Below are positions 51,227 through 63,055 of a DNA stretch of 64,000 nt, one piece after another (positions within the stretch are counted from its first letter, which is position 1; every line of letters begins with the position of its first letter). The stretch spans positions 186,001-250,000 of the forward strand of contig JAIXMP010000024.1 of assembly GCA_025677815.1 (NCBI GenBank). The letters run 5' to 3'. The notes beneath the pieces are model-generated. The model saw nothing but the letters and a program-made list of their open reading frames with translations. It was not told where the DNA came from and did not search any database. The DNA is from Phascolomyces articulosus (Eukaryota; Mucoromycota; Mucoromycetes; Mucorales; Lichtheimiaceae). Position numbers and translations under genes: made by a program.

Positions 51227-51984
51227 AAAGTCTTTTATTTTCTATCTTTTTCTCACTGTGTGTGCATGGAAAAAAAAACAATAATTCCCTTTCCATATCC
51301 TTTTTCCTCATCATCATAATCCCACTCCCCTTTAACAATTCCCTTTCATATTATTAATCAGTTCAATTCAATTCAATTCAAGCAATCAATCCCAAAAAAG
51401 GTCCATTCTTATATATTCCTTATTTTTATCCAACCCAATTCAACAATCCAATTATGTATAACTTCTTTTTTTTTTGTGTATATGTGGATAGAAAGAAGAA
51501 AAGCATCTTCAACAACATTATTATTCTATTACTATTATAATTCTTTCAATCATCCACTCCTCTTTATATATTTACTTACGTATTTTTTTTTCAAAATAAT
51601 ATAATTTATGGAATCCTCATTTAATATAATGACATGTTTTCCTCCACCATTCATCCGATCTTATTATTTTTGTTATATTATATTAAAGGTATATATATTT
51701 TATATTTTTATTATTCTATATACAACAATACCATAAGAATGAACCATTTTGAATACCTGATATATATATATATATATATGTTCTTCATATGTCATTGGAA
51801 TGCTGTTGCTGATGTGGTCAACATTTATGTCTTGGTTTATTTATCATCAAGGGACTGTAAATGTATGTGCCTGCTGTGGATTTATTTTGGTCTGATTTTA
51901 TCAGTGTTGCGCATCCCTTCTTATACAGGGTTTCCCGGTGTGCTGGGGATAGGGTGAAGGGATAGAAAGAAAAAAAAGGACATG

Positions 51985-52036
<52 letters not shown>
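51985..52036. repeat. Compound (TA)n(GA)n microsatellite
   Basis: About 12 TA units run directly into about 14 GA units. It is a perfect compound dinucleotide array. Confidence 0.9.
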
Positions 52037-52039
<3 letters not shown>

Positions 52040-53152
52040 CGTACTCTCTCTTTGTGAAAATATAAAAGGCAGTAAAGGCCGAGAATGGCACCATTTTTTT
52101 TTTTTACAAACTGCAGAGTGTATAGCGATAACATATGTAAGGGCGCATTGCCTTTTTTTTCCAGGAATAAATCCTGAGTACGCAGCCAATAGTTACTCAT
52201 GCCATTATTACTACTTACTACTTATGTCAGTGACATGATCTGCTATATATATATTTATATATATATATACTATGCTTATTTTAAAAGAAGTTCCTAGCAG
52301 AGATATTGTCTATTATGTAAACATATATAAGGTGATCAATTATTGATATATTGTCCAAACAGATGTGTTAAAACTATTGTAGATTGCATTACAGCGTATC
52401 ATCATCGATGATACATCGATCATGATAGTAATATCGGCAAAAACATATTATATACTAATTTAATACAATCTAATTAATTGTGCTATTTCAACAAGAATAT
52501 AACATACTACTATGCATAGTATATCTTAACAGCCAATGATAGCAAGCTCAAAACACAAGACATGTATTATATTTGACTTTTTAAAAACGGGATTTTTGTT
52601 TTCTCTCTTCATTGCTGCTGTGCATACACAGATGATTTATATCAAAAAAATTAATAGACACATCCTTGACGTCTGTTTCTATACAATAGTGCATCAAATT
52701 TTGGATAGCTGCATAGAACAAAACTTTGCAATATATAAATATTTCTCAACATGAAGTAAAATAAAAATATGATATAATATATGTCATTGTATAAAAAGGC
52801 AATACTACTTGTAACATTAAAAAAGTTGTTAGAAGTAGTAGAATCCATTGAAATATCAAAGATATGCTGTCATGACAACTGATAAAACAAGTTTTACGCA
52901 AATATACAACAGTATGAAATAATATGTAAATCATGATTGATGTAATAAACTCAAAAAGAATGAGTGGGGTATGCAGAAGAACGTGCCATATTCCAATTAT
53001 ATGATCACTATAGGTACCGCAAAGAGAGGCATTATGAGCGGTGTTTAAACTTGCAATCACTTAGTAGTTCAAGCAGCTTGAGCCTATAGTCTTTCTCTTT
53101 TGTAACGTCCTTGAGAGGTAATTGCCATTTGGGATACAAGATAGAAAGGAAG

Positions 53153-53230
53153 GGATGGATAGAGATGAGAATAGGATATAACAATGGATGGATGAGAATA
53201 TCAATGGATGGATGGAATGGATGGATGGAA
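53153..53230. repeat. Interrupted GGAT tetranucleotide repeats
   Basis: Clusters of GGATGGAT interrupted by short A/T or G/A-rich pieces, about 250-330 bp upstream of the eL6 start. Related ATCC units occur on the other side of MEF2 near 43870. Confidence 0.7.
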
Positions 53231-53486
53231 ATATAAAAGATACTATCAATATATTACAACAAAAATCCATGAATGGGGGACCACAACCACAAACCGACGC
53301 CATTTCAACATTAGAAAAGTGAATCACGAATCGAAAAACAAAACCTAACGCATTTTCCTTTTCTTTCTCTTTATTTTTTATATTTATATGTATACCTCCA
53401 TGACAACCTATCTTCATCCACCAAAAAAAAAAAAAACGTGACGAATGTTATACAACGAATAATAATATACTAGGTTAATTTCAATA

Positions 53487-54303
53487 ATGGCTGCTGATAA
53501 GGTCAAAGAAATCAAGGGTGCTAAGAATGGTGGTAAGCGTACCATTCCTGCTGAAAAGGCCCCTCGCTTCTATCCCGCCGAAGACGTTCCCCAGCCCAAG
53601 GCTTCCCGCAAGTCCCCTAAGGCTGCTGCTCTTCGTAAGAACATTACCCCCGGTACCGTCCTTATCCTTTTGGCCGGTCGTTTCCGTGGTAAGCGTGTTG
53701 TCTTCTTGAAGCAACTCGACAGTGGTCTTTTGTTGGTCACTGGTCCTTACAAGATCAACGGTGTTCCTCTTCGTCGTGTTAACCAAGCCTACGTTATTGC
53801 CACCTCCACCAAGCTCGACATTTCCAGCGTCAAGGTAAAAATATATTCATTCATTAAGGAAAAGAAGAAAAAAAGTAGAAATGGGCGTTTTTTTTGCTAA
53901 TGTGTCATGCAATGAATGTGCCATTAATGTATTATTATTTCATAATTGTTTTTATAGCTCGATGCCAAGTTCAACGATGCTTACTTTGGCAAGTCTGGCA
54001 AGGCTGACAAGAAGGAATTTCTTGAAGGCGAACAAGTAAGAAAATCAAAAGGACACGGGAGAAGAAGAGAAAAGGATATATAATTTGAGAGAGAGCATGT
54101 GTATATCATAGGATGGAAGATATTAATATATGAATGATTTTTTTTAGGCCAAGAAGGCTGCTCTTCCCGAAACCAAGGTCGCTGATCAAAAGGCTGTTGA
54201 TAAGGATATCATTGCTGCTGCCAAGGACCCCTTGTTCGTCGCTTACTTGAAGTCGCCTTTCAGCCTTAGCAAGGGTCAATTCCCCCACGCTATGAAGTTC
54301 TAA
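53487..54303 (+). CDS. RPL6: 60S ribosomal protein eL6
   Basis: Three exons, 53487-53834, 53958-54035 and 54148-54303, all phase 0, 193 residues. It is a structural protein of the large ribosomal subunit. The core reads [60 protein letters not shown], the KOW-like eL6 fold. The C-terminus has the family's [10 protein letters not shown] and ends [12 protein letters not shown]. Codon choice differs sharply from its neighbours: C-ending codons (AAG, GCC, CGT, ACC, ATC) predominate, as expected for a very highly expressed gene in an otherwise AT-ending genome. Length is within the fungal eL6 range. The start is the first ATG after the upstream stop and gives the usual [11 protein letters not shown]-terminus. 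Confidence 0.96.
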
Positions 54304-54956
54304 TTTTTTTCTTTCTTTTTTTTGTTTTGTCAAAATAATTCAATTGCAAATATAATAAAAAAAGATTCAAGAGAGAGAAAAAACACCATTAATCATCTTT
54401 ATCAACTCATATATAAATCAACCTATCCTTGTTAATATTATATTTGATATGATGACTCTATTATATATATAGATATAAGGTCTTATATATAACATATTAC
54501 ACATAAACATATGCATGTAAGGATAAAAGAGGATAACAACAACAGCTACTACGATAAAAGAAACGCCACCGCAGCTTATTATAAACTCAAAAAATAACTT
54601 ATGCATAATAAAAAATAAGGGGAAATCAATATGGGATAAATATATATATAGAGTTTATATAATACTACTATAACTACTATTATTACTACTACTTGGCTTG
54701 GTAAAATGTCACTTATATATGTAGTGATATACATCATGTACGATATGATATGTAGAATAAGTCGAAAGTGAAGTGGGGACCTGAATTTAATGGATTAAAA
54801 AAGATAAAATAAAAAAAAAATTCGTCCCTTTTTTTTCACTCTTTTCACTACTTTCTTTTTCATCTTTTCACACTTTCTTCATCTTCTTCTTTCTTCTTGT
54901 TCTTTCCTTTTTATTTTGCTTTTATTATTATTAAATGATAATATCATCTATACATC
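54304..54956. other. Intergenic region
   Basis: 3' region of eL6 (AATAAA-like hexamer near 54352) and promoter of the exchanger gene, which has a strongly pyrimidine-rich tract at about 54828-54925 directly before its start. No gene. Confidence 0.65.
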
Positions 54957-57900
54957 ATGGGGATACAACCAAATAAAAGTGCTGCTATAAAAACCATTAC
55001 AGGTGTGTTAGTCATTGCATCCTTAGTAAGACTTTCTGCCATGTTGTCAAAAACTCAAGTTGCTACTTCAAGTTTATCTCCATTTTCATCTCATCATAAA
55101 GAGGCAAGTGTTTTACATCTATCATAATATATGACGATAAATTGTTATTATTGTTATTACTATTATTATTAAAAAAGTGGCGTAAATGATATGGAATGAA
55201 ATAGTAACGCAAAAAAAAGAGCGATCTCTATCCATTTTTTTTTTTTTGTGCCACATATCAGATTTATTTTTATTTCATTTACCTATCATATTCTGAATGA
55301 TTATATATATTTATATATAAATATGTAGTGTTCCAATTTCGATGCTCATGCGGATCAATGTGAATTTGTTCAAGTAGCATGTAAAGGATTTAGTCGATAT
55401 TATTTATCATTTTATTTTTGTTCAGAAGTATGGAGACCTATTTCATTGACAATCATGGTAAAGTTTTTTATTTTTATTTTTTTGTTTGGTTCTAATTACA
55501 CCCGGATAAATATTCACTGAAAAAAATAAATAAATAAATAAACGCATTTGCATGCACGGTCTTGCATATATACTGCAACATATCACCCTATACAGACATC
55601 TAACCTATATACTTCATAAATGTTATTTATCCCCCCTTTTATATATATATATATTTAGATCTTGTGTCTGCTGATGTTATTTGGTGCCGTCAGTGTTGTT
55701 GCATCTGATTTCTTTTGTAAGTTTTTTTTTCTTTCTATATTATATTACAAGTGAGTGGTCTACTGAATATGCGAGTGTGTGAGAAGAGAGAAGAGAAATG
55801 AATGAGTTGGAAAATACCTATGGTAATGATAAATATGATAAACTAACGTTATATATATATATATATATATTATTTGTTGATGCTTGTTGTTGTTACCCAG
55901 GCCCTAATCTGCAGACAATATCATCTAAACTTCAATTATCAGAAAGCATGGTACGTTTTTCCTTCTTTTTTTTTTTCATTAAAACAATTATTTGGTGTGA
56001 GAAAGTTATACAAGACAGAAACTAAGAATGTTCTATAGGCTGGTGTCACCATCTTGGCATTTGGTAACGGTAGCCCAGATTTATTCAGTACATTTAGGTA
56101 AAGGAAAAAAATAGTTTGTGGAGAATCTGACAAAAACTATATTGTAGGATAAAAATGGAGAAAACAGAGAAATGAGTAAAGGAGAAAAGGAGGAACAAAG
56201 GGGGGGGAACAGAAAGAAAGGAGTAGAGAAAGAGGGGTGATGATGATATCGAATGATGGGATAATGATAACAAATCTTAATAATAATGCATTTTCTTTTG
56301 ATAGTGCTATGGATAGTGGAGCTGGATCATTAGCAGTGGGAGAATTGATCGGTGCAGCATTCTTTATTGTCTCGGTGGTTTCAGGATCCATGGGTATTAT
56401 TCGACCTTTTAAATCGAAACGAATCACGTTTATGCGAGATGCTTCTTTTCTCACGGGTGCGATCATGATGTTAACATGGATTGTCTATCATCGTCGTATA
56501 TTTTGGTATCATGGTGTTGCATTGATCATCTTTTATTTGACTTATGTATTCGTGGTTGTCTTTGGTGCATTTCGATTTCCTGGTGCAGAAACGCCAGCCA
56601 AATTGGAACCTAAATCATTCCCCGTTTCAATGCATAGTAATATTGAAGATCAGTTGACAGAAGCATCACATTTACTACAACAGGAAGGTAAAGATCTTTC
56701 TTTTTCTAAATCACACATACCCCTCGTGGTGTTTCCTTTTTTTTATATAGTCATTTTTTTTTTACGTATGATATAATAACAACATTAATAACCTTATTTC
56801 ATGATGTTTTGTTGATTTCTGATAAATTTTGGTCATATACTATATATATATTTATTTAGTGAGACATGGAAAACCACCTCGATTAGCTATCCCACCTCAT
56901 GGATTTTCATCCCATAATTCACTTTCATCTCACGAATCACACATCGGACATGTCATTCGTCCCGTGTCACCTAATTCGTCCCATCGATCATCATTACACA
57001 TAGATGGCTTATATGTACCACGAACAACAAGTACCAATGGATCTATTTCTACCCGACTTTACCGCCATGCAATGTCCCCGCGTGTAGGTATTCGTACTTC
57101 ATTGTTTAGTGCTATTGAATTTCAAGAACAAATCTCCACCATTCGAAGGACAGGCAGTACAAGTGGTACTTTACATCGTCATCGTGAAACATCTGTACCT
57201 CATCAGTCCATGTGGGGAACGCCTTCTCACGGTTCTTTGGGTGGATTAATGATCGGTCATTCTAGTCATGAAACAGATAGCAATAATAACGTTTGCACTT
57301 ATAACAATAATAACAACAATAATAGAACACCATCGACACCACATGTAGGAGGACGACCAAGGGCATCCACTATTGGTGATCGACTTACACCTAATCCTCC
57401 TCCTCCGAACAGTAATTTGATGAGACATCATAGTACACGAAGTAGCACTCGAAATCGTCTCAGCCATAATAACATAAACACTAATACCAACAATACCAAT
57501 ACTAATGGTAGCATCAACAGTAGTCCACATAATCATAATCTTGGTGCTACGACACCAACCACTCCAGATAGTACGCATAGTAGTACCGGTATGGCTGAAG
57601 ATTATTTTACCTATATTTCAGCCAATCAACAACAAAAGCAACCTGCCGTGATACCCGAAATTCGATTAGGACGTAACATACCTGACGAAGATCAACCTTT
57701 ATCTATTACAGTACCCCATATTACCACTGGTGATGATGACGACGACGACGATGACGATTACCATCAAAGACGTTCTACATTTGGATGGTTTTTTGATAAT
57801 AATAAAAGTCACAGTGTGTTAATTGCCTGGGAAGATATTGCTCAAACCATGTTTCCAACATTGCAAGGATGGCAAGACAAGACGACCTTTTCAAAATTAA

Positions 57901-59097
57901 GTTCCTTGGTAGCATTACCTTTGGTATTAATATTTACATTGACCTTGCCTGTGGCAGAAGATGTACAAGTGGATGATATTGAAGTAGCAGAAGATGCTAT
58001 CCGTGATACTGCATCTTCTGCTCATCACAAGGGGTATTTATCCGTACCACCTCTTAGTGGTGGACCCGAAGATCATTTATCATTACAAGAAGAGGAAGAG
58101 GATGGAGGCTTGGTATTGAATGAAGAAGAAGGTCCTATCATGCCATGGTGTCGATGGCTGTTGGCCGTTCAAACTGTGATGGCAACTACTTTTGTTTTTA
58201 CAGTCATGTGGTGTAAGTAAATAATCCATTGTACAATCTAATTTTTATTAATTTTTTTTTATTACCTTTTGGAAAATCTATCTATTTCTATAGTAAACAA
58301 GTTTATCTCTGGACCTTATGTTTTAGTAGGCTTTGGTATTGGTTGTATATTGTCAAGCATTTTACTTTACAAAACAAAGACGGATCAAGCACCCAAATGG
58401 TATTGGATGGTATCTTTCGCTGGATTTGTTATTGCCTTGAATTGGATTTTCTTATTAGCCAATTCCATGGTTGGATTATTACAAGCCATTGGTGCCATCT
58501 TGAGTATCAGTGATGCTATTATGGGATTAACTATTTTCGCATTGGTAAGAGAGAGCATGATAAAAAGAAAAAGGGAATTTGATTGGATAACTGGGGGAGG
58601 AGCGTAAAGGGAAATGTTATTTTGTGCTGACTACATTTATATCATTGGTTCGGGTTTCTATTGTTATAGGGTAATAGTGTTGGTGATTTAGTATCAAATA
58701 CGGCTATTGCCAAGATGGGATTTCCAACGATGGCTATTTCAGCCTGTTATGCTGGTCCTTTACTAAGTAACTCGTTTTTTTTTTTTTTTTAGTTTTCTTT
58801 ATAGAAAAAAAGAAACACTTTTTTAATTAATTCTTTTTGATTTATATAGACATGGTATTGGGTATCGGAATATCATCGGCTTATCAAGCACTGAAAACGG
58901 GTCATCCTTATGAATTAGATGTGGCACCTTCTATTTTGGTGTCTTGTAGCGGATTGATCACTGTACTACTGAGTACCCTGGTTGTAGTGAATTTGAATGG
59001 TTATTGTATCAACAAGGAATTAGGATGGTGGATGATTATTGTTTATTCCACTTGCTGTGTAGTTAATGTATTGCTTGAATGTGATGTTTTCAAATAA
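54957..59097 (+). CDS. Cation/Ca2+ exchanger of the CCX/NCLX (SLC8B1-like) type
   Basis: Ten exons: 54957-55103, 55329-55457, 55659-55716, 55901-55950, 56039-56097, 56305-56687, 56860-58212, 58294-58544, 58670-58766 and 58850-59097; all phases close, 924 residues. Antiporter fold with two inverted alpha repeats. Alpha-1 (about 129-178) has AGVTILAFGNGSPDLFST and SLAVGELIGAAFFIVSVVSG. Alpha-2 (about 811-844) has GNSVGDLVSNTAIAKMGFPT and AISACYAGPLLNMVLGIG. GNGSPD/GNSVGD are the ion-binding signatures of the CCX branch (human NCLX), exchanging Ca2+ or another cation for Na+, K+ or H+ across an organelle or plasma membrane. Cys pairs before TM2 (CSNFDAHADQCEFVQVACK) also match the family. The central loop (about 255-640) is a very long disordered insert with Asn and Asp runs. 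Intron 1 has a GC donor (GAG|GCAAGT), the only in-frame choice. Confidence 0.92.
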
Positions 59098-59564
59098 GTT
59101 TTTTTTTTTAAAAAAAATATAAAATATACTTATAATGATATACTATTTATATTCTAATCATGATTGACCAATTCCAAAAAAGATATATATATTTATATGG
59201 GTGTTACATAGTATAAATACGTAATAATGTGGGGGTGAAACTAATATATGTATATATATGTTGTGATAGGGTGTGAATATTCTTGTAATGAAAAAAAAAA
59301 AGATGAAGGTGGTGTTGTGTGGGATATCAAAAAATAAGCGGGAGTGCGTGAATGAAAAAAAAAAGATGAATATGTAACATATATTATAATATAAACTATA
59401 GACTAAATAAAATGTTGTTATTTTTAAAGAAAAGCTAAAAGATGTTGTTCATGCGTATATATTCAAAAAGGTCATGTAAAAAAATGTGGTTATGGATGGA
59501 AAAAGAAGAAGGTGAGTAAGAAGGGGGAGGGGGAAATAAAAATAAATAAGGTATTTTTGGTTGT
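59098..59564. other. Convergent 3' intergenic region
   Basis: Poly-A tracts, AATAAA-like hexamers and short TATA runs between the converging exchanger and kinase genes. No gene. Confidence 0.65.
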
Positions 59565-61114
59565 TTAGGGTTTATTGTTATGGCTGATAGTCCTACTTGT
59601 ACGTAAAGTAGGTTCATCCATTATATCATCGTCTTCCATAGTGGTGGATGAAGATGAAGATATCACCATATATCCACGACTATAAGGATGTTGTTTACGT
59701 TCTTCTGTCATTCGACGTTTTCGATAATCAAAAGGTAAAAATTTGTATTCCAATGTTTGTCGTTGTTGTGCTTCTCGTGTTACTGGTTGGTGATCTGATA
59801 CTGTTGTTCTATTACGTCTTGCTGTACGTAATGGTGGTTCTTCGAGTAAGATTTCTTCAATTTCATGAACTGCATCAAAGTTCAAACTCTTGGACTATAT
59901 GAAACACATGGAATAATTCGAAATTAATTTCACACACACATACACACAAGACCTTGTGTTTTTTTTATAACCTCAAGATAAATAATAATGATAAACTCAC
60001 ATCAGGAATAAAAGGTGGTACTGCTGTTTTCATTTCCAATGCATCCCAATCTAAACCTGCAAACCATCGATGGTTTTTAAAATTTTGAAAACTTTCAGCA
60101 CCTAATCTATGATTTGGTGACTTTTCGAGTAACTATAATATATATTAATAATAATAAACTTTAATAAATAAATAAATAGGAAACCTGTTGTTGTTTTTTT
60201 ATAAAAACAACGTGTTGGATTGTGAGAAAGAAAGAGAAAGGAAAAGATCTTCTTGTTTTGTTGTTAGATTAACTTTACCCCTGAAAGGACATTGACACAA
60301 TCTTCTGACACAATCTGATACACATTTTCAGGAAACTGTAACGGCTCATGTAAAATAGCATCCATGAGTTGATCATTTGATCTCCCTTTAAAGGGTCGTT
60401 TACCAAATAACAATTCATAAGCAACGATACCCAAGGACCACCAATCCACCGATGTCGAATACCCTTGTTTTCCTAAAAGTTCCGGGGCCATATAAGCCAA
60501 GGTACCGGCTTTAGAAAATCGAACGGGTTTTCGATCTGTAAAAACGACGGCCACATTGAAATCAGACAAATGAGCATGACCTCGTTCATCTAACAAGATA
60601 TTATCGGGTTTAATATCACGGTGAGCAATGCGTCTCTTTTTATGAAGATAGTTTAATGATAATCCCAATTGAGCAATATAATGTCGAGTTTGTAGTTCGC
60701 TAAGTTTTCCAACGCGTTCCAATAGAAATCGTAAATCGCCTCCCAACATGAGATCTAATGCCATAAACATCGTGTCATCATCTTGAAAGGCATAGCGAAG
60801 ATTGACAATGAGTGGGTAATCAATACGTTCAAGTAAATTCCGTTCGCTAATTATGTTAGCTGCTGATTTTCGTTCAATCGCTCGTTCCTTGCTAATGTAT
60901 TTTAAAGCATATTGCTGGCCTGTATCTTTATGTCGGACGATCCGGACTTTTCCAAACGCGCCTTTGCCAATGGCACGCATGAGGTAAAAGTGATTCAATT
61001 GGACGTCTATAATATGTTTAGTCTTGTTAGAAAGAGGGGGTATAAAAAAAGGACATGTAAGAATGTACCTTCATTTGCGAAATCAATACTCGAAGAACAG
61101 CAAACGGCACCCAT
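59565..61114 (-). CDS. STK32/YANK-type AGC serine/threonine kinase with N-myristoylation signal
   Basis: Four exons: 61114-61069, 61006-60279, 60132-60001 and 59894-59565, in phase, 411 residues, close to animal STK32 proteins. The kinase domain starts near residue 20: GKGAFGKVRIV (P-loop), ALKYISK (catalytic Lys), HRDIKPDNILL (catalytic loop), then DFN where most kinases have DFG, which is characteristic of the YANK/STK32 group, and GTLAYMAPELL with SVDWWSLGIVAYELLFGKRP. The N-terminus MGAVCCSSS fits N-myristoylation at Gly2 with palmitoylation at Cys5/Cys6, matching the MGA start of animal YANKs. The 3' exons give HRLGAESFQNFKNHRWF and the C-terminal extension (FDAVHEIEEILLEEPPL), an AGC-like tail, then a Ser-rich end. 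Membrane-attached kinase; substrates unknown. Confidence 0.93.
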
Positions 61115-61800
61115 TGCCGAACGCTATTGTCTTTTTTATATGTCGATATTTTGTTTGATTTGATTTTTTAATATATAAAATCTCTTTTTATATAATAACA
61201 AAAAGAAAACGTATGGATAGATCAGGTGATTGAAGGTATGAGAGAATAGAAAAGAAAAAGATCAAGAAAAAGAAGATGGGTATGAGAGAGAGGGGGGGAG
61301 AAATGGAAGAAGAAAGAGAGCAAGTAAAGAGATCAAAAAACGAGAGAGAAAAAATAAGGTTGTTACTATAACAAGTGAGTTGAAACAAGTTTATCACGCT
61401 GTCTTGTTGCCGTTTCGAAATCAATAATACGAGTGGGAAAGCTTGTTAAAGTGTTCCATTTTTATGGTAGGACAAACCATGTTATAATACCCACACTCAC
61501 ATAGAAAAAGTCGTATCCATATAATCACAGAGTAGTGTAACCCAATTTCTTCTTGTTAAAGACTAGAATCATATTATAAAAGAAAATAGCTCTGAGAATA
61601 TGTCGTGCTTTTTCCATGTGTATATTAAAAACGCAATCCATCTCTCAGACATACTTCTGCCTGCATCTTTTTTTCTTTTAATAACTGCGGTGATTCATGT
61701 ATAGCGCATCATATTAATTATATTCGGTGAGCGGGAATGGAATAAAAAGAGAGTAAAAGTAAGAAAGAGAGAGAGAGAGAGTTTTAATATTAAAAATAAA
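61115..61800. other. Intergenic region
   Basis: Promoter of the kinase gene and 3' side of the acyltransferase gene. GA-rich tract at about 61255-61345 (CT-rich on the kinase strand) and a GA run near 61766-61780. No gene supported. Confidence 0.6.
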
Positions 61801-63055
61801 TTATTGAGTCTTTTTATCTAAAGACGAAGATGATGATGAAGTAGATGCAGTAATATGTAATTGGGATGCTGGAGGAGAATTATTATTATTTGGAAGAGGA
61901 GTCGTTGATATATCATTAAGTGTTGTTAACATCATCTGTCGAACATTATTAGCAAGTTTATCAATCGATTCAGAAGATTCGTCGATCTCAGTCGTATCTA
62001 CAGGTGGTAACACTAAAAAAACAAAAAGTAAAATAATAATCATTATGTTAGAGATGTATACAAAGTTGTATTATGCGTGTGTGTAAAATATAATAACAAA
62101 GCCCCAGGCTTGTGTTTCTTCCACTTCTTCTTGGTCTTCCTTTCTCGCACTCCCATTCAATTTTTTTTTCTGTGTTTCCATATTTTGCAGACAGCGTTTC
62201 GTGTTACCTTTAATTTTGACATTGCCGGGATTGAACCGTTTTGCTTTAGCATCATATAAATGATTATAATTAGCAATTACAATAGGTACAATGGGGACGC
62301 GTGCTTGAACTGCCATATAAAATGCTCCCTTTTTGAATGGTAATAAATCCAATTTATCAGCAAATCCTCGCGTGCCTTCAGGGAAAAGCCATACACTTGT
62401 CTATATAAAATAAGATCCCCATAATATGGTTAATATCCAATTACCTCTTTTTCTTATATATATATATATATTATACCTTTTTCTTATGAATGTCTTGAGC
62501 GGCTTGTTTTGCTTCTTTAATAGCACTCTCGCGATTCTTACGATCCAAGAAAATAGCCTTACTCAATGTCACTAAAAAAATAGGATATGTTATAAAAAAA
62601 ATTTCATTGTTCATCTTTCTCTCTTTTCCCTGCCAAATACTTACTGAACCATCCAAGGAATGGGTAATATTTCAATGCTTTCTTGGCAACCACTGAGGTA
62701 GCCTTTGGGAAAACACTTGCCATGAACAAAACATCCATATTGGTTTGATGATTAGCAACATAAACAGCGGATCGTTTAGGGTTCAAGTGTTCTTTGCCTT
62801 CAATTGTTGCTGTAAGACCCGTCAAATAACCCGCCGTATGATAATAAAGTCGAGCGACGGACCAATTGATGAGATGGGCCTTGCCAATAATGGGTAAGGT
62901 GAGAGATGCCAATACGCCATACAATGCACAAAATGCCATGGCAACCAATTGTGCTGTTTGACGATAATAGAATCCACCTCGCTTTCGTAATACTGCTGAT
63001 AATGCCACCGGAAATACGGCCCATGCTGCCCAATGAAGTCGTGTCAATGCCGTAC
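61801..63055 (-). CDS. 1-acyl-sn-glycerol-3-phosphate acyltransferase (LPA acyltransferase, PlsC family)
   Basis: Exons 63055-62645, 62571-62477, 62400-62208 and 62012-61801 join in phase to give about 303 residues plus an unresolved first exon. The enzyme acylates lysophosphatidic acid to phosphatidic acid in the ER membrane. Motifs: block I NHQTNMD (H-x4-D catalytic pair), block II AIFLDRKNR, block III FPEGTRG, block IV VPIVPIVI, and GKAHLINWSVARLYYHTAGY upstream as in SLC1-type enzymes. The C-terminus ends with a Ser/Asn-rich tail. The frame is open back to an apparent acceptor (tcaatag at 63056-63062) with a stop just beyond, so either a small upstream exon exists (for example ATGAATGGGG at 63200-63191 with a weak donor) or translation starts at the internal ATG at 62939, which would drop the first hydrophobic segment. 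Confidence 0.88.

Larger units (their letters stand above)
51227..53486. other. Intergenic region rich in simple repeats
   Basis: 2.3 kb between the CAAX gene and eL6. Holds CAATT repeats (about 51362-51380), (TA)n runs, the compound (TA)n(GA)n at 51985-52036, a small hairpin GTATCATC-ATC-GATGATAC at about 52398-52416 and the GGAT repeats at 53153-53230. The eL6 promoter must lie in its last few hundred bases. No gene supported. Confidence 0.6.
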
